64,000 bases of DNA from Stutzerimonas stutzeri (GTDB lineage Bacteria > Pseudomonadota > Gammaproteobacteria > Pseudomonadales > Pseudomonadaceae), in assembly GCF_000219605.1 (NCBI RefSeq), contig NC_015740.1, forward strand, positions 1,240,001 through 1,304,000. The letters are read 5' to 3'. The translations under genes and the position numbers were made by a program. Below, piece by piece: positions 31,840-40,061 of this stretch (positions are counted from its first letter, which is position 1; every line of letters starts with the position of its first letter). The notes under the pieces are model-generated. The model searched no databases and was not told where the DNA came from. It saw only the letters and a list, made by a program, of their open reading frames with translations.

Positions 31840-34719
31840 TTACACCAGCTCCCACTCGACAGTGAACAGCGTGCGCTCCTCGACCTGCTGTTGGAGTTGC
31901 ACTTCAAGCTGGCTGATCAAGTCATTGCGCTGCGCTTCGACTTCGTCCTGCCGGGCAAACAACTCGCGGCGCAGCTTGCTGCGCTTGCTCTCCAGTTCGC
32001 GCTGCTTCTTCTGCCATGACAGCTTTTCTTCCAGCGTCGGCGAGGTCGCGGCGGTTCGGCGCACCTCCTTGATCTCGCGGTCGATCTCCTTGATCTCCTG
32101 CTCCAGACCGAGCTTCAGGTCGTCCGCCCAGGCATCCAGCTTCTGGACTTCCTGCTCGAAGTAGCCGAGGTTGCGCTCGTTGACGTCGCGCAGGAGTGCG
32201 GTCTTGCGGGCTTCCACGTCGGCCAGCAGGGTGGCGTCAGGAGCGTTGAGCAGACTGGCCGCCTGCGTGGTCGCGGGCAGGCGCAGCAGCTTTTCCGGGT
32301 CTTCTTCCGCGAGCACGACGCCGTCGGTCGTGCCCGCGGCAACCAGCAGATGTTGCTCCTGGTTGCCGAGTGTCTCGACCGAGATCAGCTTCACGGTGAG
32401 CCATCCGGCTTTGCCGCGATAGGTTTCGAGGGTGCTGATCTTTGAACCGTAGGCGTTGTAGTCGAAGACGAGACGAGCCCCGTCGAGTGCCCGAGCCTTG
32501 GCCTGCTCGATGCCCCATCGCGCCAGCGGATGATTGATGCGGTATAGATGCGCGTCGCCGGAGCGGCGGGGCAATTCGTAGCGCCCCAGCTCGATGCCCG
32601 CGAGGCCGCTGTGCTCGATTCCAGTCGGTATGTGGCGAAGATCGAAGCCGTCGTCATCGAACGCGGCGCAATGGACCAGTTCGGCGCGGGTCAAGTCCAT
32701 CAGCATCCGCTCGAAGCGATTGCGCGCGTTGCGGCTGTCGTCGGCCCGCATGCGCAGCTTCTCTTGCACTTCCTCATCAAAGTTCTCAAGCAATACCTGG
32801 CGCGTCTTGACCATCGCCTCGTTGATCTCGCCGGAGAGGTCGAGCTGGAGTTGCTCGAAGCTGGACTTGATTTCCTCGGGCTCTCGGCAGTTCTGGTAGA
32901 TCTCGGCAATACGCCGCTCGAAATCGACGCCCGAACCGATGGCGCCCAGCACTTCGTCGCTGGCCCCGAATACGCCCTCGAAGAGTTGAAACTTCTGCGA
33001 CAGCAGTTCGTACACCCGTGCATCGGCTTCATTGCTGCGGTCGACGAAGTTGACCACCACCACGTCGTGCTTCTGACCGTAGCGGTGGCAGCGCCCGATG
33101 CGCTGCTCAATGCGCTGCGGGTTCCACGGCAGGTCGTAGTTGATGACGAGCGAGCAGAACTGGAGGTTGATGCCTTCGGCTCCGGCCTCGGTGGCAATCA
33201 TGACCTTGCCACGCTCCTTGAAGTGCTCGACCAGTGCCGCACGGGTGTCGGCGGTCTTGGAGCCGGTGATGCGGTCGGTGCCTTCGTGGCGCTTCAGCCA
33301 GTCCTTGTAGATCGCCTGCGCACGCTGGTCGCTATTGGTGCCGTTGAAGAGCACGATGCCGTCGCCGTATGGCGTGTCGGCCAGCAAGTTGAGGAGGTAT
33401 TCCTGCGTGCGCTTGGACTCGGTGAAGATGATGGCCTTCCTGGGCGCGCCTAGCCGATCCAGTTCGGCGAAGGCTCGATCCAGCGCGGTGAACAGTGCCT
33501 TGCCCTTCGCGTTGTCCCGGATGTTGGTTGCCAGCGTTTTGAAGTGGCGAAGCTCGTCGATCTCCTCCGCGATGGCATCGCGTTCCAAGCGGCTCGGTGC
33601 TGCGACGTCTGAGCCTTGGTCGTTCCACTCATCGGCGGTTTCGTCGAGCGACTCGTAGTCCTCATCGAGTTCCTCGGCCAGATCGGGAACCTCGGTGGTT
33701 TTGTCGAGCACACCCTGGAGGCGCTTGGCCATTGTCTCCAGCGCACCCGCAATCGCGTGCGTGCTGGAGGCAAGCAGCTTCCACAGCACGAGTGAAATCA
33801 GTTGGCGCTGCCCCTCGGGCAGGGCCTTGAGGTTGGGGCGGCGCAGGTAATCGGCGACGAGCCTGGAAAGTTCCTGCTCTTCGCTCGACGGCGTGAACTC
33901 CTCGACGATGGCCTTGCGCGCTGTGTACGACACGTAGGGCTGAACCTGTTTGCGCAGGGTGCGCTTGCAGATGGGGGCCAGCCGGTCACGCAGGCTGCTG
34001 AAGGATTGCTCTCTGCCAGTGAATTGCGAGCGGAAGCTATCAAGGTCTCCGAACACGCGGTCATCGATGAAGCTGACCAGCCCATAGAGTTCGAGCAGCG
34101 AGTTCTGCAACGGCGTCGCGGTCAGAAGCACCTTGGAGTGAACGCGCGACAACGCCTCCTTGAGGGTCTTGGCGATGACGTTGCTGGTTTTGTAGACGTT
34201 GCGCAGGCGATGCGCTTCGTCGAGGACGACCAAGTCCCAATCGATGCCCTTGACATCGTCAGCCTTGGCCTTCGCGAACTGGTAGGAACAGATGATCGGA
34301 CCGGAGGCGAACAGGAACGGGTTCCGCTGCTCCTGTTTGCGGATCGCGTTGTAGCTTTTGGCTTCGAGGATCAGCCCTTGCAGGCCGAACTTGTCCTGCA
34401 GCTCTTGGTGCCATTGCTTGCGCAGGTTCGCTGGAACGATGATGAGCACCTTCCGCCGCCGTTCCGCCCAGCGTTGGGAGATGACCAAGCCGGCTTCGAT
34501 GGTCTTGCCTAGACCAACCTCGTCGGCGAGGATCACGCCGCGTGAGAGGGGGTTGCGGCAAGCGAAGAGCGCGGCCTCGACCTGATGGGGATTCAGATCG
34601 ACCTGCGAATCGACCAAAGTCGAAGCCAGCGACTCCACGGAGTCGCCTGCTGCACGCCTGGTCAGCAGCCAAGCAAAGTACTGGCTCTGGTGCGGCGTCA
34701 GAAGCTGCTGTGTCGTCAA
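31840..34719 (-). CDS. SNF2-family helicase of the defence operon
   Basis: I start this at TTG 34719, because GGGGAGG lies seven bases upstream and homology begins there (LTTQQLLTPHQSQYFAWLL); the open frame reaches 34974 but that part overlaps the HTH gene and has no protein character. The 959-aa product has Walker A DEVGLGKTIEAGL near residue 70, DEAH in LVVLDEAHRLRN, LLTATPLQN, and the C-terminal lobe ending QRIEQRIGRCHRYGQ. A long coiled coil (about residues 850-950) ends it. It resembles RapA/DrmD-type helicases. It ends 80 bases before ietA. Confidence 0.83.
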   Translation of the reverse strand: MTTQQLLTPHQSQYFAWLLTRRAAGDSVESLASTLVDSQVDLNPHQVEAALFACRNPLSRGVILADEVGLGKTIEAGLVISQRWAERRRKVLIIVPANLRKQWHQELQDKFGLQGLILEAKSYNAIRKQEQRNPFLFASGPIICSYQFAKAKADDVKGIDWDLVVLDEAHRLRNVYKTSNVIAKTLKEALSRVHSKVLLTATPLQNSLLELYGLVSFIDDRVFGDLDSFRSQFTGREQSFSSLRDRLAPICKRTLRKQVQPYVSYTARKAIVEEFTPSSEEQELSRLVADYLRRPNLKALPEGQRQLISLVLWKLLASSTHAIAGALETMAKRLQGVLDKTTEVPDLAEELDEDYESLDETADEWNDQGSDVAAPSRLERDAIAEEIDELRHFKTLATNIRDNAKGKALFTALDRAFAELDRLGAPRKAIIFTESKRTQEYLLNLLADTPYGDGIVLFNGTNSDQRAQAIYKDWLKRHEGTDRITGSKTADTRAALVEHFKERGKVMIATEAGAEGINLQFCSLVINYDLPWNPQRIEQRIGRCHRYGQKHDVVVVNFVDRSNEADARVYELLSQKFQLFEGVFGASDEVLGAIGSGVDFERRIAEIYQNCREPEEIKSSFEQLQLDLSGEINEAMVKTRQVLLENFDEEVQEKLRMRADDSRNARNRFERMLMDLTRAELVHCAAFDDDGFDLRHIPTGIEHSGLAGIELGRYELPRRSGDAHLYRINHPLARWGIEQAKARALDGARLVFDYNAYGSKISTLETYRGKAGWLTVKLISVETLGNQEQHLLVAAGTTDGVVLAEEDPEKLLRLPATTQAASLLNAPDATLLADVEARKTALLRDVNERNLGYFEQEVQKLDAWADDLKLGLEQEIKEIDREIKEVRRTAATSPTLEEKLSWQKKQRELESKRSKLRRELFARQDEVEAQRNDLISQLEVQLQQQVEERTLFTVEWELV

Positions 34720-34777
34720 CGGCGATCCTCCCCTTGTTCTTCCCCGAGCGTGATTCGGCGGCTGGCATGGTCCGCGC

Positions 34778-34978
34778 TCACTCGGCCTCCGGCTTCTTCT
34801 TGTTGATGCTTTCGGCGATCCACCGATCCAGCTCCGAGCGGCGAAAGCGCCAGGTTCCCCCAAGCTTGAACGCTGGAATCTCTCCTTTCTGGGCAAGGCG
34901 ATAGACCGTCCGTTTGCCGGCTTTGAGGTAGGCCGCGACTTCCTCCAGCGTGAGGATCTCGCTCTCGACTTCACTCAT
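34778..34978 (-). CDS. Excisionase-type helix-turn-helix protein
   Basis: The 66-aa protein is essentially one winged helix-turn-helix of the HTH_17/excisionase class: LTLEEVAAYLKAGKRTVYRLAQKG is the helix-turn-helix, and IPAFKLGGTWRFRRSELDRWI the wing. It is first in the leftward operon, 58 bases upstream of the helicase start. No clear RBS precedes the ATG at 34978, so it may be leaderless or weakly translated. It could regulate the cargo or help its excision. An inverted repeat lies 57 bases upstream. The longer open frame here has no protein character. Confidence 0.82.
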   Translation of the reverse strand: MSEVESEILTLEEVAAYLKAGKRTVYRLAQKGEIPAFKLGGTWRFRRSELDRWIAESINKKKPEAE

Positions 34979-35034
34979 CTGAAAACCATCTGGTTTGGTC
35001 TTTCGTGACTTTGGATTGCCAAGTTTGCTCAATT

Positions 35035-35051
35035 CTACCAAAGGGTGGTAG
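35035..35051. promoter_or_regulatory. Inverted repeat upstream of the HTH gene
   Basis: CTACCA (35035-35040) and TGGTAG (35046-35051) are separated by five bases, 57-73 bases upstream of the HTH start codon. It is a plausible operator for the HTH protein and a TAGAAT -10-like hexamer on the minus strand overlaps it. No T-run accompanies it. Confidence 0.4.
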
Positions 35052-35201
35052 GCGCTAGCCAACAAGAAATCCACCAGGCATTGCGCGAATGTCGGCCAGC
35101 GCGACCAACAAATCCGGTCATGCCGTAGTTCCCATTCCCTGCGGCGCGAAGCGAGGGCGCGCCACAGCATCTGGCCATCCGCTTCAACGGGGAATGGCAC
35201 G

Positions 35202-35573
35202 ATGGGACAGACCAACCGCCGCACATCCGCATGGCCTGCGCTTGCCGTGGTGTTGGCTGTGTCGTTCTCGGCGCTGCAGCCTGCCGCCGCTGCCGACAGC
35301 CTCGCCTCGGAGCGTGAGCAGCTCGCCGCGCTTGCCCGCCAACTCGACCTGATCGACCGCCTCGCCGAGCACGCCGCCAATACCGCTCCGCAGGAGCGCG
35401 CCCGCTACCACTTCGACTACGCCCAACTGCGTGCCGACCTGAAGCGCGTTCGCGCCGGCCTGGAGGACTACCTCGTGCCCCAGCGCGCCCAGCCGCGCGA
35501 TCCCGTCCCGCTGGCCGGCGATTACGTCCGCCGTGACCGCGCCGACGACGACGACGAGGAGCCATCGCCATGA
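35202..35573 (+). CDS. RAQPRD family ICE protein (TIGR01690)
   Basis: The 123-aa secreted protein has a signal peptide (AWPALAVVLAVSFSALQPAAAA) and contains the family's diagnostic motif, LVPQRAQPRDPVPLAGDY, near residue 85-102. The mature part is helical (SEREQLAALARQLDLIDRLAEHAANT). It lies in the periplasm and belongs to the GI-type secretion system. In related ICEs it follows TIGR03747 directly, which places the cargo insertion exactly between them. Its stop overlaps the next start. Confidence 0.92.
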   Translation: MGQTNRRTSAWPALAVVLAVSFSALQPAAAADSLASEREQLAALARQLDLIDRLAEHAANTAPQERARYHFDYAQLRADLKRVRAGLEDYLVPQRAQPRDPVPLAGDYVRRDRADDDDEEPSP

Positions 35574-35809
35574 CGCCCTCTGCCGATCAGGTCGCCGCCT
35601 TCCAGGCCAACGGCGGCTTCGCGCCTTCGGCCGTCTCTGCCGTGGTGCTCGCTTTCGTGTTCGCCGTGTTGCTGCTGTGGGGCGTGTGGGCCATGCGCAC
35701 CGCCTACGTCGGCTGGGCCGAGCACCGCATCACCGAGCGTCAGTTTCTCGCCGTCGTCGTGCGCTTCGTGGCGATGTACCTGGTACTGACCTTCTTCCTC
35801 CTCTCCTGA
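35570..35809 (+). CDS. ICE membrane protein, TIGR03758 family
   Basis: The 79-aa protein has two membrane helices (VSAVVLAFVFAVLLLWGVWAM and FLAVVVRFVAMYLVLTFFLL) around a short basic loop (YVGWAEHRITERQ). This is the small PFL_4701-type protein of GI-type secretion systems. Its start overlaps the RAQPRD stop by four bases. It is probably an inner-membrane part of the channel or pilus assembly. Confidence 0.9.
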   Translation: MTPSADQVAAFQANGGFAPSAVSAVVLAFVFAVLLLWGVWAMRTAYVGWAEHRITERQFLAVVVRFVAMYLVLTFFLLS

Positions 35810-35831
35810 CCGTCACGAAAGGCCAAACGCC

Positions 35832-36200
35832 ATGAACACGTCATCGACATCCCATCGCATTCCGTCCCGCATCGCCGCACCGCTGCTGCCGCTGGCGCTC
35901 GCGGGCCTGCCGCTGTCGGCCTTCGCGCAGGGCCTGCCGACCATGGAGGACCCTTCGCGCGGCCAGGGCAGCGGCATCCTGCAGACCTTGCAGAACTACG
36001 GCTACGACATCGTGCTGCTGATCGCGCTGCTGGTGGTCGCCTCGATGTTCGTCGGTGTCTGCTATCACGCCTACACGCGCTACTCGGAGATCCACACCGG
36101 CCGCGCCACCTGGGGCCAGTTCGGCCTGACGGTCGCCGTGGGCGCGATCCTGCTGGTGGTCGGCATCTGGCTGCTCACCAAGGCCACCGGCGTGCTGTGA
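35832..36200 (+). CDS. ICE membrane protein, TIGR03745 family (pilin-like position)
   Basis: The 122-aa protein has a signal peptide-like N-terminus (IAAPLLPLALAGLPLSAFAQG), then two hydrophobic helices (DIVLLIALLVVASMFVGVCY and WGQFGLTVAVGAILLVVGIWLL). Size and layout, with two helices after a cleaved leader, resemble a conjugative pilin, and it sits where TraA lies in F-like operons. That assignment is inference; the family itself (PFL_4702) is recognised. Confidence 0.88.
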   Translation: MNTSSTSHRIPSRIAAPLLPLALAGLPLSAFAQGLPTMEDPSRGQGSGILQTLQNYGYDIVLLIALLVVASMFVGVCYHAYTRYSEIHTGRATWGQFGLTVAVGAILLVVGIWLLTKATGVL

Positions 36201-36212
36201 GGGCGGCAAGCG

Positions 36213-36623
36213 ATGGCCGTCCCCTCGGAGACCCCGCAAGACACGCTGGTGAGCTTCCTGCCGCACCGGCTGAATCGCCAGCCGGTGGTCGTGCGCGGGC
36301 TGACCGCCGACGAGTTGTGGATCTGCGCCGGCCTGTCGGCCGCAGCCGGATTCGCACTCGGCCTGCCGCTGGCCTGGCTCACGCACAGCATCGCCATGGT
36401 GCCGACGCTGATCGTCGCCGGCATCGCGCTGGGCGTCTTCGTCGGCGGTGGTTTTCTGCGCGCACAGAAGCGCGGCCGGCCCGACACCTGGCTCTACCGA
36501 CAGCTCCAGTGGCGGCTGGCATTGCGGCACCCGGCGCTGGCAGCGCTCCTGGGCGGGCAGCGCCTCATCACCCGCTCGGGCTACTGGACGACCCGGCGCA
36601 ACGCCAATCGAGGTGCGCCATGA
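36213..36623 (+). CDS. ICE membrane protein, TIGR03750 family (TraL-like position)
   Basis: The 136-aa protein begins with a soluble segment (VSFLPHRLNRQPVVVRGLTADELW), followed by two membrane helices (AGLSAAAGFALGLPLAWL and VPTLIVAGIALGVFVGGGFL) and a basic tail (RGRPDTWLYRQLQWRL, ending RSGYWTTRRN). Place and topology match TraL of F-type systems, inferred by order. The stop overlaps the next start by four bases. Confidence 0.88.
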   Translation: MAVPSETPQDTLVSFLPHRLNRQPVVVRGLTADELWICAGLSAAAGFALGLPLAWLTHSIAMVPTLIVAGIALGVFVGGGFLRAQKRGRPDTWLYRQLQWRLALRHPALAALLGGQRLITRSGYWTTRRNANRGAP

Positions 36624-37312
36624 GCCGTTTCAGGAACGAGGTTGCGCACCTGCAGGCGCACGTGAAGACGCTGCGTCTGGGGGCCGGCGCGTTGTTCGCG
36701 GTGGCGCTGCTGCTCGGCTTCGGCTGGTGGAGTGCGCCGAAGAGTCTGACCATCCATGTGCCGCCGGACTTGCGCTCGGGCAGCATGCGCAAGTGGTGGG
36801 ACGTGCCGCCCGAGAGCGTGTATGCCTTCTCGTTCTACATCTGGCAGCAGGTACAGCGTTGGCCCACGAACGGCGAAGAAGACTATCCGCGCAACCTGCG
36901 CGCGCTGTCGGCCTACCTGACGCCGAGCTGCCGGGCCTTCCTGCAACAGGACTACGAGTACCGGCGCGCCAGTGGCGAGCTGCGTCAGCGCGTGCGCGGC
37001 ATCTACGAGATTCCCGGCCGCGGCTACGGCGATGATCCGGCCACGCGCGTCAAGGTGCTCTCCGACCGCGATTGGATCGTCACGCTCGACGTGAGCGCGG
37101 ACGAATACTACGGCTCCGAGCAGGTCAAGCGTGCCCTGGTGCGCTACCCCATCAAGGTCGTCCGGCTGGACATCGACCCCGAGCGCAACCCCTTTGGCCT
37201 GGCGCTGGACTGCTACGCCAGCGCGCCCCAGCGCATCGAAACGCCGCCGACGCCGACCCAGGCCGGCGCGCCCGCCAACGCCTCCGGCCACCTGCAGGGA
37301 GACTCCCCATGA
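36620..37312 (+). CDS. ICE protein, TIGR03746 / DUF2895 (TraE-like position)
   Basis: The start is the ATG at 36620, overlapping the previous stop. The 230-aa protein has one membrane helix (GAGALFAVALLLGFGWW, about residues 20-38) and a periplasmic domain with VPPDLRSGSMRKWWDVPPESVYAFSFYIWQ in parts, LRALSAYLTPSCRAFLQQDY and YPIKVVRLDIDPERNPFGLALD. This is DUF2895, a VirB8/TraE-like assembly factor by position. The C-terminal 25 residues are Pro/Ala-rich. Confidence 0.9.
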   Translation: MSRFRNEVAHLQAHVKTLRLGAGALFAVALLLGFGWWSAPKSLTIHVPPDLRSGSMRKWWDVPPESVYAFSFYIWQQVQRWPTNGEEDYPRNLRALSAYLTPSCRAFLQQDYEYRRASGELRQRVRGIYEIPGRGYGDDPATRVKVLSDRDWIVTLDVSADEYYGSEQVKRALVRYPIKVVRLDIDPERNPFGLALDCYASAPQRIETPPTPTQAGAPANASGHLQGDSP

Positions 37313-38223
37313 AGCCCGTTGCCTTGTCGGCCCTGGCCGGCGTCCTGCTGATCCTCGGTGTCGTGCCGGCCAGCCAGGCCGTGGAAATCCTGCGCTGGGA
37401 GCGGCTGCCCCTGCCGGTGCCGCTGGTGGTCGGCCAGGAGCGCGTGGTCTTCATCGACCGCAATGTGCGCGTCGGCGTACCGGCCAGCGTCGGCGACCAT
37501 CTGCGCGTGCAGAGTGCGGGCGGCGCGATCTACCTGCGGGCGAGCGAGCCGATTCCGCCCACGCGGCTGCAACTGCAGGACGTGGAATCCGGCGCGCTGA
37601 TCCTGCTCGACATCGCCGCCGAGCCGGCGAAGGACGGCCAGGCGCCGCTGGAGCCGGTGCGCATCGTGGAAGCGGAGGCCCCCGCGAAGCGCTACGGCGG
37701 CGGTGCAGCAAGTGGCGCGGACGAGCAGGCCGATGCGCCCGCAGACAAATCCGTTCCCCGGCGCGAAACGCCGGTATCGGTCGTGTTGACGCGCCATGCC
37801 GCACAGAACCTGTACGCGCCGCTGCGCACCGTCGAGCCAGTCGCCGGCATCGGGCGCGTGAACCTGCGCCGCGGCCTCGCGCTGGACACCTTGCTGCCGA
37901 CGCTGCCGGTGCAGGCGCGGGCACTGGCCGCGTGGCGCCTGGAAGACCAGTGGGTGACGGCCGTGCGACTCACCAACACCGCCGCGCGTTGGCTCGACCT
38001 CGACCCGCGCGCCCTGCAGGGGAACTTCGTGGCGGCGACCTTCCAGCATCCGAACCTGGGTCCGGCCGGCACTCCGTCCGACACCACGGTGCTCTACCTG
38101 GTCACGCGCGGCCACGGCCTGGCCGAGTCGCTGCTGCCGGCGCTGAGCCCGATCGATGCCACCGCGAACCTGCCGCCGGCCGCCGCGGCCGGCTCGACCG
38201 GAGGCGCGCGCGATGAAAAGTAA
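37309..38223 (+). CDS. ICE protein, TIGR03749 family (TraK-like position)
   Basis: The 304-aa secreted protein has a signal peptide (LSALAGVLLILGVVPASQA). Family features are VEILRWERLPLPVPLVVGQERVVF, then SVVLTRHAAQNLYAPLRTVEPV centrally and LVTRGHGLAESLLPALSP near the end. Place and secretion match TraK/VirB9-type core proteins, inferred. It overlaps its neighbours at both ends: four bases at the start and eleven at the stop. Confidence 0.9.
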   Translation: MKPVALSALAGVLLILGVVPASQAVEILRWERLPLPVPLVVGQERVVFIDRNVRVGVPASVGDHLRVQSAGGAIYLRASEPIPPTRLQLQDVESGALILLDIAAEPAKDGQAPLEPVRIVEAEAPAKRYGGGAASGADEQADAPADKSVPRRETPVSVVLTRHAAQNLYAPLRTVEPVAGIGRVNLRRGLALDTLLPTLPVQARALAAWRLEDQWVTAVRLTNTAARWLDLDPRALQGNFVAATFQHPNLGPAGTPSDTTVLYLVTRGHGLAESLLPALSPIDATANLPPAAAAGSTGGARDEK

Positions 38224-39646
38224 TCCGCTGCTCAAGTGGCTGCTGATCCCGATGGCGCTGCTGCTGGTGTTCGTCGGCGTCAAACTGTTCTCCGGCGCCC
38301 CCGGCGGCCAGCCCGCCCCCAAGGGCGCGGCCAGTACGCTCACGCCCGAGGAGATGAAAGCCCTGGGCATCGCCGGCGACACGCCGCGCGATACCGTCGC
38401 CACGCTGGTGGCCCAGGTGAAGCAGTTGCGCACCGAGCTGCAGAGCGCGCTCGGCGACAACAAGCAGCACAAGGCCGAGAACGAGCGCCTGCGTGCCCGG
38501 GAAAGCGCGATCGACCAGCGCATCCAGAGCGCGCTGGAAGGCGAACGCAACCGCCTGGAGCAGGAGCGCACCCAGGTGGCCAGCGACAGGCAGCAGACCC
38601 AGGGGCTGCTGCAGGATCTGCAGCGGCAACTGGACGGCCTTGCCGGCAAGGGTGGCCCGTCCGACCTGCCCGTCGGGCTGGGGCTGGAAGAGGGTGACGG
38701 CAAGCGCTTCAACCGCGGCGTCGGTGGTACGCAGTGGGTCGAGCCCGACGATGCCAAGGTCGACGCCAAGAACGCCAGCAAGGAGCCGAGCTTTCCCCTG
38801 AGCTTCGGGCCGGCCCAGAAAAGCCTGTCGGCCGCAGCGGAATCCGTCGCCGACGTCGGCAGCCGCGCGGTGGGTGCCTCCACGAAGGCGGTCTACACCG
38901 TGCCGTCGAACTCGACGCTCATGGGGTCGATTGCCATGACGGCGCTGATCGGGCGCGTGCCGATCGATGGAACGGTCAACGACCCGTACCCGTTCAAGGT
39001 GCTGATCGGCCCGGATAACCTCACGGCCAACGGCATCGACATCCCCGACGTGGCCGGCGCCGTGGTCAGCGGCACGGCCTCGGGCGACTGGACGCTCTCG
39101 TGCGTGCGCGGGCAAATCCGCTCGGTCACGTTCGTGTTCCAGGACGGCACCATCCGCACGGTGCCGGAGGACAGCGGCAAGGGCGGCAGCAGCGGCGGCA
39201 ACTCGGGTCACAACGGCGCCAGCATCCAGGGCGGCCTGGGCTGGATCAGCGACCCCTACGGCATTCCCTGCGTCAGCGGCGAGCGGCGCAGCAACGCCCA
39301 GCAGTACCTGGGCAGTCAGGCGCTCATCACCGCGGCCGGCGCCGGCGCGGCCTCGCTCATCAAGTCCGACAACGGCAGCGTGGCCGTGGTCGCCAACAGC
39401 AACGGCTCGCTGGGCACCGTCGGCATCAGCGGCAACGAAGCGATGGGCCGCATCCTCGCGGGCGGCGTGCGCGACATGGCCGATTGGGTCAACAAGCTCT
39501 ACGGCCAGGCCTTCGCGGCGGTCTACGTGCAGCCCGGCGCCAAGGTGGCCGTGCATCTGGAGCAGCCGCTCGACATCGACTACGACGCCAAGGGGCGTCG
39601 GGTTCACCACCGCACCGGAGAAGCCCATGCCTCGGATCTGGATTGA
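38213..39646 (+). CDS. ICE protein, TIGR03752 family (TraB/VirB10-like)
   Basis: The 477-aa protein has an N-terminal membrane anchor (LLKWLLIPMALLLVFVGVKLF), a coiled coil at about residues 60-155 (VAQVKQLRTELQSALGDNKQ, EGERNRLEQERTQVASDRQQ), and a large C-terminal beta domain with NSTLMGSIAMTALIGRVPID and VSGTASGDWTLSCVRGQIRS. This is the layout of TraB/VirB10, which bridges both membranes. A Gly/Ser run (GKGGSSGGNSG) lies near residue 325. The end overlaps the lipoprotein gene by 20 bases. Confidence 0.9.
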   Translation: MKSNPLLKWLLIPMALLLVFVGVKLFSGAPGGQPAPKGAASTLTPEEMKALGIAGDTPRDTVATLVAQVKQLRTELQSALGDNKQHKAENERLRARESAIDQRIQSALEGERNRLEQERTQVASDRQQTQGLLQDLQRQLDGLAGKGGPSDLPVGLGLEEGDGKRFNRGVGGTQWVEPDDAKVDAKNASKEPSFPLSFGPAQKSLSAAAESVADVGSRAVGASTKAVYTVPSNSTLMGSIAMTALIGRVPIDGTVNDPYPFKVLIGPDNLTANGIDIPDVAGAVVSGTASGDWTLSCVRGQIRSVTFVFQDGTIRTVPEDSGKGGSSGGNSGHNGASIQGGLGWISDPYGIPCVSGERRSNAQQYLGSQALITAAGAGAASLIKSDNGSVAVVANSNGSLGTVGISGNEAMGRILAGGVRDMADWVNKLYGQAFAAVYVQPGAKVAVHLEQPLDIDYDAKGRRVHHRTGEAHASDLD

Positions 39647-40061
39647 CGCGGCCGCCGTGCTGCTGGCGGCCACCCTGCTCGGCGGCTGCGCTACCAGCAA
39701 GGAGAAGCTGCTGCCGCACGGCGACAGCACCATGCTCGACATCTGGCATCGGGAGACCGGCGGCAGCGCGGGCGGCGGCCAGGCCGCGCGGCAACTGCTC
39801 GATGCGCGCCAGGGCCTGCGCCGGCCGCTGGCCGAGGCCGATGTGCAGGCGGCGCCCGGCGTGCAGGCGCGCTACACCCGCACCGCGCAGAACGAGATTT
39901 ACCGCCAGTTCCACCGCCTGCCGAACCCCGACCTGGTGATGTACGTGTTCCCGCACCTGGCGGGCACCGACCCGGTTCCGGTGCCCGGCTACAGCACGGT
40001 GTTCCCGCTCTACCAGCGCGTGCAGTACGCGATGCCGGGCGAGCGCGTGGAGGACTACTGA
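39627..40061 (+). CDS. ICE lipoprotein, TIGR03751 family (TraV-like position)
   Basis: The 144-aa lipoprotein has a signal and lipobox (IDAAAVLLAATLLGGC, Cys near residue 21). The mature part contains LLPHGDSTMLDIWH, YTRTAQNEIYRQFHRLPNPDLVMYVFPHL and a C-terminal VPGYSTVFPLYQRVQYA. It is an outer-membrane-anchored part of the core complex, in the place of TraV/VirB7. Its start lies within the preceding gene, and its stop overlaps the start of the ATPase gene by one base. Confidence 0.9.
   Translation: MPRIWIDAAAVLLAATLLGGCATSKEKLLPHGDSTMLDIWHRETGGSAGGGQAARQLLDARQGLRRPLAEADVQAAPGVQARYTRTAQNEIYRQFHRLPNPDLVMYVFPHLAGTDPVPVPGYSTVFPLYQRVQYAMPGERVEDY

Noticed and set aside
34720..34974. N-terminal extension of the defence helicase (85 codons)
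   Set aside because: It begins at GTG inside the HTH gene, has no protein-like character, and a TTG with a strong RBS exists at 34719.
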